DNA of 64,000 bases from a virus. Below are positions 50,744 to 57,340 of this stretch, piece after piece (within the stretch, counting starts at the first letter, position 1; the number at the start of each line of letters is the position of its first letter). Location of the stretch: IMG/VR virus record IMGVR_UViG_3300009146_000002, positions 1-64,000 of that record; one strand, written 5' to 3'. Under the pieces are notes generated by a model. It did no database searches. It saw only the letters and a program-made list of their open reading frames with translations, and was not told the DNA's origin. The translations under genes were made by a program, and so were the position numbers.

Positions 50744-51138
50744 CGCCCGCCCCCCGTCGTCCATGCCGCGCGCACAGCCGCGCGGAGTTCCTCGGTTGCC
50801 GTGTCGTTCCACTCGTCCGGGTCCGTGTCCTCGTGGGCGGCGAACCGTGCCACCTCATCGGGCCACGTCTCGGCGCGCTCCGCGAAGTGGTTCGGCCCGC
50901 TCGTGTGCGCCGCCAGCCAGCGCAGGCACGCGGGCGCGTCCCAGTCGTCCACCTCTGCCTGTTCCAGCTCGCGCTCGGCGTCCCACGCTTCGAGCACCGC
51001 GTTGTTGCACTCCTCGGCGAGTAGCTCGTACACGCCCGCCACGGCCAACAGCTGGCTCGGGGCGGTGTACGTCTCGTCAAGGTGGGCGGCGAGTAGCCGA
51101 TCAAAGTCGGCCGTGGTCATCGCGTCGTAGCGGCTCAT
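50740..51138 (-). CDS. Helical acidic accessory protein
   Basis: 132 residues from ATG 51138. MTTADFDRLLAAHLDETYTA, AECNNAVLEAWDAERELEQA-type helices and an acidic C-terminal part (EDTDPDEWNDTATEELRAAV). No recognised domain. Coupled at both ends. Confidence 0.5.
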   Translation of the reverse strand: MSRYDAMTTADFDRLLAAHLDETYTAPSQLLAVAGVYELLAEECNNAVLEAWDAERELEQAEVDDWDAPACLRWLAAHTSGPNHFAERAETWPDEVARFAAHEDTDPDEWNDTATEELRAAVRAAWTTGGGR

Positions 51139-51602
51139 CGCGCGCCCCCAGCGGCGGGCGCCGCGTTCGGGTCGGTCCACGGGTGGGCGTCCGGGTACTC
51201 GCTCAGGTAGCGCCGCACGCCCGGGTCGTACTGCTCACGCGCGATCAGCCGGTAGACCTCCGCGCGGTCCACGCCCCGGAAGATCACGCCCGTGTAGCCC
51301 TCCGGCACGGTCGGGTGCCAGCTGCCATAGGCGCTTGTCACTTCCAGCTCGCCGGCGGCCAGCCGCGCGTGCTTCGCCGCCTCTTCAGCCGTGCGCTTCG
51401 CCGCGCCGTCCTTGCAGCCGGTGTGAAGCGTGGCCTTGTGCTTCGCGTAGCAGCCCGGGCACAGGGCGCTCGGGTAGCAGTACGGCAGGGCGCCGCCGCT
51501 CGCGTAGTGAACCTTGTGCGGGCAGGTCCGCTTGCGGGTCTGGCCGCAGGCGCCGCAGCTATCGCAGGCCAGCCGCCCGCGCAGATCGTATGAGTATCCC
51601 AT
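51135..51602 (-). CDS. Zinc-finger accessory protein, first gene behind a GCATATGC promoter
   Basis: 155 residues; GAGGAGAGAG before ATG 51602. N-terminus has CDSCGACGQ, RTCPHK, YCYPSALCPGCYAKH, likely two zinc sites; C-terminal part GVIFRGVDRAEVYRLIAREQ. Ends AAPAAGGAR from the shared junction. The ~70-nt leader is rich in ACGACC/ACAACG triplets. Confidence 0.55.
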   Translation of the reverse strand: MGYSYDLRGRLACDSCGACGQTRKRTCPHKVHYASGGALPYCYPSALCPGCYAKHKATLHTGCKDGAAKRTAEEAAKHARLAAGELEVTSAYGSWHPTVPEGYTGVIFRGVDRAEVYRLIAREQYDPGVRRYLSEYPDAHPWTDPNAAPAAGGAR

Positions 51603-51670
51603 GTCGTTCTCTCTCCTCGGTTCGTGGTCGTTGTGGTCGTTGTCGTGGCCGTGTCTCGCGGCCTGTTAGC

Positions 51671-51700
51671 ATCCTAACACAGGATGCATATGCATGTCGT
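51671..51700 (-). promoter_or_regulatory. Second promoter with GCATATGC in its spacer
   Basis: Minus-strand ACGACA (51700-51695), 18-bp spacer starting TGCATATGCA, TAGGAT (51676-51671). Same -10 and same palindrome placement as the 27238-27266 promoter 24 kb away, so the two are probably co-regulated. Confidence 0.6.
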
Positions 51701-51734
51701 GGCGCCGTCAGCTGGCGCAGACTGGCGCGCGCGC

Positions 51735-52469
51735 TCAGAACTTCATGGGCATGATCGCGATCGCGGTCTGCTCCGCCGCCGCCGTGAAGATCAGCACGCC
51801 GCCCGCCCCGCCGCTCTGCGCCACGTCCCACGCCCGCCCGCGCAACGGGTACGCGTACTCATCGGCCAGCATGATCGCCACGGGCGGAAAGACCGCCGCG
51901 CCGTCAGCCAGGGGCAGCCACTCGCTCGCCTCGCAGCCGTTCTCCGGGTCGCTCGCCGTGAGCGTGAGGCAGCCGCCGCCCCACGCCCACGTCACCGCGC
52001 CAGACGACTTTCGGCGGCAGGTGCGTACGCGGGCGTACGCCGCCCACGCTTCGACCGGCAGGGCGGGCAGGCTGACCGGGGCGGGGTACATCGCCGCCCG
52101 CGCCCGGTCGTCGGTCTCGCGGGCGGGCGTCAGCAGCGCGAAGTGGCCATCGGTCGCCCGGACGTGCCAGCCCGGGATCAGCTGCCGCCCCGCCGCCCGG
52201 GCAATGCGCCCGGCGGTATCGTCGGCCTTCGCGGCCAGCTGCCCGTAGTCGCGGGCAATGGTACCGATGTCCCGCGCGCCCCCAGCCGCCGGGCGCGTCG
52301 ACGGCGTGGGCGGGTCGGGGCGGAACGCGCGCACCCGCCCGGTCACGGCGCGGTACGCCTTCAGGATGGCCGCTTGCCGCGCCGCGTCGACGTCGGGGCG
52401 GAACGTCACGCCGTGGTCGGGCGTGGGCGGTAGGGCGTTCGTGGGGGCGGAGTGGTAGCTCGGGATCAT
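51735..52469 (-). CDS. Sliding-clamp-like protein (short)
   Basis: 244 residues; GAGAGGA before ATG 52469. Residues ~1-95 helical. Then RATDGHFALLTP, CLTLTASDPENGCEASEWLP, PVAIMLADEYAYPLRG and the terminal TAIAIMPMKF resemble the bacterial beta-clamp C-terminal region (ATDGHRLAL; GEA; NxxYL; VMPM). It is much shorter than a 366-residue clamp. Could serve the UDG-polymerase as a processivity factor; homology is by eye only. Confidence 0.45.
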   Translation of the reverse strand: MIPSYHSAPTNALPPTPDHGVTFRPDVDAARQAAILKAYRAVTGRVRAFRPDPPTPSTRPAAGGARDIGTIARDYGQLAAKADDTAGRIARAAGRQLIPGWHVRATDGHFALLTPARETDDRARAAMYPAPVSLPALPVEAWAAYARVRTCRRKSSGAVTWAWGGGCLTLTASDPENGCEASEWLPLADGAAVFPPVAIMLADEYAYPLRGRAWDVAQSGGAGGVLIFTAAAEQTAIAIMPMKF

Positions 52470-52708
52470 GGCTCGGTCCTCTCGTTGCCGGGGGTAGTCG
52501 AAATTGGGTCGACGTTCGTACGCGGGTACAGCGCCAGGTACCGCCGCCCGGCGTCCTCCGCCGTGGCGCCGTGGCCGGGGTGCCAGCTCAGGCGCGGGCA
52601 GCCCTCGCGCCAGTACGCCGGGCAGTACTGGCAGCCACAGTCGGGGCAGACCGTGTACGGCCGGTCGTGGCACTTGCAGCGGTAGACGCGGGCGGGGCGG
52701 GCGCTCAT
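52466..52708 (-). CDS. Small Cys-rich protein
   Basis: 80 residues. YRCKCHDRPYTVCPDCGCQYCPAYW-type region (positions ~9-33) has seven Cys, enough for two metal sites. Coupled to the clamp-like gene by ATGA. The start ATGAGCGCCCG is also that of the next upstream gene. Function unknown. Confidence 0.5.
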   Translation of the reverse strand: MSARPARVYRCKCHDRPYTVCPDCGCQYCPAYWREGCPRLSWHPGHGATAEDAGRRYLALYPRTNVDPISTTPGNERTEP

Positions 52709-52944
52709 CGCGCCCCCCGCCAGCTGCCAGCCCGCCGCGCCAGCCGCGCCAGCCGGGGCGCCGCCAGCTGGCAGCCCGCCAGCCCGCCCGCCGCCAGCAT
52801 GATCGCCACGCCCGCCAGCCCGGCGCCCGCCGCCGCCCGCCAGACGGGCTCAGCGACCGCGCCGCCCGCCGCCAGCCACGCCAGCGGCGCCAGACTGGCC
52901 AGCTGGACCGCGTAGCCCGCCAGTGCTACCCGCCGGGCGCTCAA
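52705..52944 (-). CDS. Small membrane protein
   Basis: 79 residues using TTG 52944 (overlapping the upstream TGA). Two Ala/Leu-rich hydrophobic helices (LAGYAVQLASLAPLAWLAAG; GAGLAGVAIMLAAGGLAGC). Ends GSWRGAR at a shared junction. Function unknown. Confidence 0.45.
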   Translation of the reverse strand: MSARRVALAGYAVQLASLAPLAWLAAGGAVAEPVWRAAAGAGLAGVAIMLAAGGLAGCQLAAPRLARLARRAGSWRGAR

Positions 52945-53435
52945 AACAGATCCTCAGCCGCCAGCCGCGACGCGGGCGCCACGGGGGGCAGCCAGACCGG
53001 GGCGGGCGCTTGCGCCGCCGGGCGGGGCGCGTCGACCGTCAGACCGCCCGCCGGCGGCCGTGGCGTGACCGGGGCGGGGCGCAAGGGGGCGCCCGGGCCT
53101 TGACGGTCCGCCGGGGGGGCGATCGCGTCCCCTAGGGGCGCGTGGGCCGTTTCCGGGGCAGTCTCCGCCGCCCGCCGCGCCAGCCCGGCCAAGATCAGCC
53201 GGTTGACGTCCGCCAGCCGCTCAGCGCCCGCCGGGCTCAGCTCACGGTTACAGACCGCTAGCCGGTAGGCATGGGCGGCCAGCTGCAGCCCTTCTAGGTC
53301 GACCGTGGCCGTCTGGCGCTCAGCGGTCACGAATAGCAGCGCCCGCAAGCCGTAGCACTCTGCAGACTCCCCGGGCGCCCGGGGGGCAAGCTCCGGCAAG
53401 CGTGGGTAGGTTGTCGTCGTCGTCGTCGTGATCAT
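52941..53435 (-). CDS. Accessory protein with Thr leader and C-terminal DLF
   Basis: 164 residues. MITTTTTTTYPRLPELAP from ACG repeats, a helical core (ECYGLRALLFVTAERQTATV, AAHAYRLAVCNRELSPAGAE) and a Pro-rich tail ending AAEDLF. The terminal DLF resembles clamp-binding peptides and the clamp-like gene is two genes downstream; that link is speculative. Confidence 0.45.
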   Translation of the reverse strand: MITTTTTTTYPRLPELAPRAPGESAECYGLRALLFVTAERQTATVDLEGLQLAAHAYRLAVCNRELSPAGAERLADVNRLILAGLARRAAETAPETAHAPLGDAIAPPADRQGPGAPLRPAPVTPRPPAGGLTVDAPRPAAQAPAPVWLPPVAPASRLAAEDLF

Positions 53436-53555
53436 CGGTCCTCAATCGGTCAGTGGGGAGCAACGGCGCTCCCGGTTGCCCACGGTCGCCCGTGGGCATC
53501 CGGCAATGCCGGGGGGCAGCTGGCAGGGGTCGACCCGCCAGCGCCCCCGCGCCCG

Positions 53556-54584
53556 CTAGGCCGCCACCAGCTGGCGCGCCAGCTGCAGGGCGCCGATCTT
53601 CAGGTCAGCATTGCCGCCAAACAGCGCCGACGCATGGGCCTTGCGCAGCCCTTCCGGGCTCTGGGCCTCAGCGGGCCGGACGTGGTCGACGTACTCAGTG
53701 ATCGCATTGTAGGCAGCCCAGATCGACGCCTCACCGGCGGCCACGTTCGCGCCCTGATTGGCCATCGCGGCGCCGCGCCCGTAGAACACTAGCCGCGCCA
53801 CGGTGTCACGCCGGGCGACAATCACGGGCGACACGGGGCCGGTTGTCGTGGTGTTAGGGATCGCGGCATTGATGAACGCCTGCAGCCCGCGTGCGTCCAA
53901 GTTCTTGCGCGCCATGCTGGCAAACGTTTCGCCCGTGGCCTGTAGCGTGCTCATCAGCGTTTTCATGAGCTTTGCGGCGTCGTCGAGTCGGGCGCCCGCG
54001 TTGGTCGTATGGCGGACCGTGATCCACGCCTTGCGGCCGTTGGTGGCAGCGGTCAAGGTGTTCTGACAGACGACCCGGATCAGCGATGCCAGCCCGGAGA
54101 TCGCCAGCTGGCCATCGTGCCCCCAGCTGAGCAGAAAGTACCCGTTGCAGTCGTCGCCGTCGAGCGGCGTTACCTTGCTGTCAGCAAGGCGCATGAGCAC
54201 CCAGCACCGCTCACCGTTGCCCAGCACCCCGGCGGACGCCGGAACGCAGCCAAACTCCGTCGCCAGTACCTGCAGGATGTCTGTCGCTTGTGCGTTGCTC
54301 ACGTGGGTATAGCCCGCGCCCACTACGCCCAGCTGCGCGGCCACCAGCCCGGCCGCGTCGAAGCGTACTGAGGCCTTATGGCCCTGTACCTCAGTGCCAT
54401 CGGCTAGATACAGGGGCAGGCTGCCCACGTTCCAATCCATGTTGGCGGCCTTGAGCGCCGCCGCGATGCGCTCAGCGGGCGGTACGTCCTTCAGGTTCAG
54501 CCGCTGCCCCAGCCCGTGCCACGGGGTCTGATCCAAGTAGGCGATCGCGTCTAAGCCGTTGATCGTTGCGAGATTGTGCGCCAT
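53556..54584 (-). CDS. DUF932 / phage-plasmid-like protein
   Basis: 342 residues from ATG 54584. TPWHGLGQRLN near the N-terminus, YTHVSNAQATDILQVLATEF, ISGLASLIRVVCQNTLTAAT and VRHTTNAGARLDDAAKLMKT match the DUF932/TIGR03299 family of phage and plasmid proteins. Function not established for the family. First gene of this minus-strand cluster, with no good ribosome site at normal spacing. Confidence 0.7.
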   Translation of the reverse strand: MAHNLATINGLDAIAYLDQTPWHGLGQRLNLKDVPPAERIAAALKAANMDWNVGSLPLYLADGTEVQGHKASVRFDAAGLVAAQLGVVGAGYTHVSNAQATDILQVLATEFGCVPASAGVLGNGERCWVLMRLADSKVTPLDGDDCNGYFLLSWGHDGQLAISGLASLIRVVCQNTLTAATNGRKAWITVRHTTNAGARLDDAAKLMKTLMSTLQATGETFASMARKNLDARGLQAFINAAIPNTTTTGPVSPVIVARRDTVARLVFYGRGAAMANQGANVAAGEASIWAAYNAITEYVDHVRPAEAQSPEGLRKAHASALFGGNADLKIGALQLARQLVAA

Positions 54585-55050
54585 GTCTGTAAGCCGTCCT
54601 ATCAGTCGGTTAGTGGGCACCGTTTCCGGTGTCCCGGTTGCGTGTCTGGCGTGCGGGTGGCGTGTCTCGCGCCTAGGTGATCCCGCCGCCACCCCGGACC
54701 CCGGGGCACTGGCGATCAATGCATAGCCCATGCCACGGGCAGCTGCCAGCCGATAGCTATAGATAGCGCCAGCCGCTAGCAGATAGTCGCCCCCGGGGGC
54801 GCCTTATGTCCACTTGTCGCCAGCCCGCGCCAGCCCGCCGCCGCGCCGCCCGGGCGCCAGTTGGAACACCCGCTTATTGGGGATCAGTCGGTCGATCCCG
54901 CTAACCGCCGCCGCCGCAACGGGATACCGCGCCGGGCTCACGGTCGCCCCGTCCGCCGTTCCAACCTAGCCCGCCCGGGCGCCCGGTTCGCGCGCCTAGT
55001 GAGCATGGGGGGCGCGGGCGGCTAGGCGCGGGGCGCGGGCAGCTGGCAGG

Positions 55051-55074
55051 GCGCCCCCAGCTGGCAGGGGGCGC
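55051..55074. terminator. GC-rich hairpin in the boundary region
   Basis: GCGCCCCC (55051-55058) pairs with GGGGGCGC (55067-55074) around AGCTGGCA. The sequence is the same as the gene junctions of the accessory region read on the other strand. Terminator or processing site; no T tract. Confidence 0.35.
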
Positions 55075-55218
55075 ATTGTCCGCGTGGATGGGGCGGGGGG
55101 GTCGAGGAGAGCACGCGCCTGACGTCAGATCGTTGTGAATTGGTGAAATTTCGTTGAAATTCCTCAGCAATTTCGCCACTTCCTCCCCCGTGTCTGTTGG
55201 TTGCCGCAGGTGCCGACA

Positions 55219-55234
55219 GGGGGATCTAGACAGC
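55219..55234 (+). repeat. Direct repeat copy 1 flanking the nuclease gene
   Basis: GGGGGATCTAGACAGC, 30 bp before the nuclease ATG. The identical 16-mer recurs at 56015-56030, 2 bp after the nuclease stop. Confidence 0.75.
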
Positions 55235-55263
55235 GCGCCACAGCTAGCGGATCCTGCCACGCG

Positions 55264-56013
55264 ATGCTCCACCTCTCGCGACAACGCGGGGCGCTCGCCG
55301 AACTCCTGGTCGCCTACCGGTTCCTCGAAGCCGGGCGCCTGGTGAGCTGGCCGATGGTGCCCTGCGCCTACGACCTGGTGGTCGACGGGGGCGATCGGCT
55401 CTACCGGGTGCAGGTTAAGCAGGCGCACGAGGAGCAAGGCGAGCGGCACTTCGGGCACTGGCGGGTCCGCCTCACCAAGCGCAACATCGAGACCGGCGAC
55501 AAGCCCATCGCGGCCAGTGCGATCGACGTCCTGGCGGTGGTCACCACGCCCGACGTCGTGTTCGTCATCCCGGCGGGCGCCTGCACCTCGCCGGTGGACG
55601 AGCGCTACCTCAACGCGAGGATCGAGATCGGCCCGGAGAGCAAATACCAGCTCTTCCGCAACCGCTTCGCGCTGGGCACGGGCGCGACCCAGGAAGTCGC
55701 CCCGGTCCCGATCCGTCCCCCGCTGGGCACCGCGCACGGCGACTATCACCGCCGCCACAACCGGAGCGGGCCCCAGCGCAAGCCGCACGTCCGCCTCACC
55801 TCGGCACAGGTCGAGCAGATCCGACAGCTGCCCATCCGCTGGTTCAAGCACCAGGCCCCCGAGGGCCTGATCCCGCTCGACGACGCGGCGCGGCAGTTCA
55901 ACGTCTGCCCGAACACGCTGCGGAAGGTGTGCCTCGACGGCGACCGGCAGGATCTGGGGAATTTCGGGGGCCCCAGGCTCGGTGTGACCCCGCCTGACAC
56001 ACCCCCCGCCTAG
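55264..56013 (+). CDS. PD-(D/E)XK endonuclease with C-terminal HTH, possibly mobile
   Basis: 249 residues from ATG 55264. RGALAELLVAYRFLEAGRLV, AYDLVVDGG and YRVQVKQAHEE supply the E...D...QVK active site of the PD-(D/E)XK family close to group-I-intron-type and resolvase-like nucleases. C-terminal VRLTSAQVEQIRQLPIRWF, DDAARQFNVCPNTLRKVC is an HTH for DNA recognition. Flanked by 16-bp direct repeats. May be a free-standing homing endonuclease or a resolvase used in packaging. Confidence 0.65.
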   Translation: MLHLSRQRGALAELLVAYRFLEAGRLVSWPMVPCAYDLVVDGGDRLYRVQVKQAHEEQGERHFGHWRVRLTKRNIETGDKPIAASAIDVLAVVTTPDVVFVIPAGACTSPVDERYLNARIEIGPESKYQLFRNRFALGTGATQEVAPVPIRPPLGTAHGDYHRRHNRSGPQRKPHVRLTSAQVEQIRQLPIRWFKHQAPEGLIPLDDAARQFNVCPNTLRKVCLDGDRQDLGNFGGPRLGVTPPDTPPA

Positions 56014-56014
56014 A

Positions 56015-56030
56015 GGGGGATCTAGACAGC
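56015..56030 (+). repeat. Direct repeat copy 2 flanking the nuclease gene
   Basis: GGGGGATCTAGACAGC, identical to 55219-55234. GGATCC also occurs shortly downstream of both copies. Confidence 0.75.
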
Positions 56031-56072
56031 CCGCGGATCCGCCCCCATCCTGCCTGGCAGGCCCTGGCCCCC

Positions 56073-56435
56073 ATGTTCAAGCGACTCGCGACCGCGCTCC
56101 TCTTCCGCCGCATCAGCCGCGACCTGGCGGCCCTGGCCGGCGGGCTGGAGCGGCAGAACGCCCTCCTGCTGCGCCTGGTCGACCGCCTGGCGCCTGTCGA
56201 CCCGACCACCCTGCGGAAGGACGTCACGGCCGACACGGGCGTCAGCCACCTCGATGCGAACGAGGCCTACCTGGCCTTGCAGTTCATCGAGCGCACCCAG
56301 CGGGACACCGGCCACACGCCCGACGATGACGAGCTGCTGGTCTACCTGGCCGATGAGAAGACGGTCGACCTGCACCAGCGCCTCTCGGCGCGGCAAGACG
56401 AGCTGGAGCGCCTGCAGCAGGAGCGGCAGTGGTGA
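56073..56435 (+). CDS. Small protein upstream of terminase
   Basis: 120 residues. Hydrophobic/basic N-terminus (FKRLATALLFRRISRDLAAL), helix ERQNALLLRLVDRL and acidic helical C-terminus. No ribosome site of standard form. Possibly a packaging-operon accessory. Its stop overlaps the next GTG. Confidence 0.5.
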   Translation: MFKRLATALLFRRISRDLAALAGGLERQNALLLRLVDRLAPVDPTTLRKDVTADTGVSHLDANEAYLALQFIERTQRDTGHTPDDDELLVYLADEKTVDLHQRLSARQDELERLQQERQW

Positions 56436-56674
56436 AGCGCGAGCCCCCGGTCGCCGATGCGCTCGGGCTGCGGCACGACCGCTGTCACGAGGACGGGCGG
56501 CTGCTGCGCGCGACACCGCTGCAGTCAGCCCTGCCCCCGCGGTCGCGCCCCCCGCGGGAGGCCGATCGGCTGTCGCGCCCGCAGCCCCCGCGGCCCATCC
56601 CCCCGCGGGTCCGCCCCACGCCCACGCCCGGGATGGTGGCCTACCCGCTCCTCGGCGCCCGGGTGGTCAAGTGA
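56432..56674 (+). CDS. Small Pro/Arg-rich protein
   Basis: 80 residues from GTG 56432 (GTG 56429 is an alternative). Low complexity, RPPREADRLSRPQPPRPIPP; no domain recognised. Overlaps the terminase small subunit start by GTGA. Confidence 0.35.
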   Translation: MKREPPVADALGLRHDRCHEDGRLLRATPLQSALPPRSRPPREADRLSRPQPPRPIPPRVRPTPTPGMVAYPLLGARVVK

Positions 56675-57330
56675 GTCGCCCCCGCGGGCGGCCGGCGAAT
56701 TCCACCTCGGCCCTGGTGCCGGCGGCGGCGCGCACCGACGCGGCGCTGGGCGATGTCGAGGCGGTGCTCAACCACCAGGCGATCGAGGTGTTTGCCCGAG
56801 CGGTCGGCGGGCGCGACCAGCTGGCCGATGTCCTGGCGGTGGCCGGCACGGGCGGCGAGATCGAGCGGGTGACGACCCTGCTCCTCGACCCGCGGTATGC
56901 GCACTGGACCCTCGCGCGCCTCTGCACGACGGTCGGCATCACGGTCGCGGATCTGTTCGCCAGCTACCGCAAGGCGATGATCGTCCGCGCGCAGATCGAG
57001 GCGACGCACACGATCGCCGCCCGGCTGCCGGGCGTGGTCACCGATGTGATGGACAAGGCGATCAGCGACCCCACCGTCGAGCGCCACAAGCTCGCGCTCG
57101 AACTCGGGCAGCTCCTGGAGAAGAAGGGCGGGCTGATCGTCCAGCAGAACAACCTGGCCGCCACGGTCGGCGCGACCGGATCCGGCTCGCTCGAACAGCT
57201 CCAGCAGGCGGTGGGCGATCTGCTCTTCGGGGACCGGCGGGGCCAGGACGCGGCCGAGGCGGAGGTCATCGAGGCCGAGCCGGTGCCCGTCGACCCCGAG
57301 CCCCCCGCGGACGACGCCGCTGAGGCGTAG
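56671..57330 (+). CDS. terS: Putative terminase small subunit
   Basis: 219 residues from GTG 56671, overlapping the upstream stop. WTLARLCTTVGITVADLFAS reads as an HTH, followed by helices KAMIVRAQIEATHTIAARLP and VERHKLALELGQLLEKKG, and an acidic C-terminus. Position immediately before the large terminase supports DNA recognition and oligomerisation roles. Call rests on position and helical/HTH build. Confidence 0.6.
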   Translation: MSRPRGRPANSTSALVPAAARTDAALGDVEAVLNHQAIEVFARAVGGRDQLADVLAVAGTGGEIERVTTLLLDPRYAHWTLARLCTTVGITVADLFASYRKAMIVRAQIEATHTIAARLPGVVTDVMDKAISDPTVERHKLALELGQLLEKKGGLIVQQNNLAATVGATGSGSLEQLQQAVGDLLFGDRRGQDAAEAEVIEAEPVPVDPEPPADDAAEA

Positions 57331-57340
57331 CGGCAAGCAT

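Larger units (their letters stand above)
54585..55263. other. Non-coding divergent boundary region
   Basis: 679 bp with no convincing gene. It holds a 14-bp palindrome CGCCCCCGGGGGCG (54788-54801), several AGCTGGC/GCCAGC copies, a GCGCCCCC-N8-GGGGGCGC hairpin (55051-55074), an AT-rich patch with GAAATT/AATTTC inverted repeat (55156-55174) and one 16-bp repeat (55219-55234). It separates leftward accessory genes from the rightward packaging operon, so promoters and possibly the packaging site may lie here. Confidence 0.5.

Noticed and set aside
55154-55345. Small plus-strand ORF starting at 55154
   Set aside because: Lies mostly over the AT-rich regulatory patch and the start of the nuclease gene in another frame; no domain or ribosome site.
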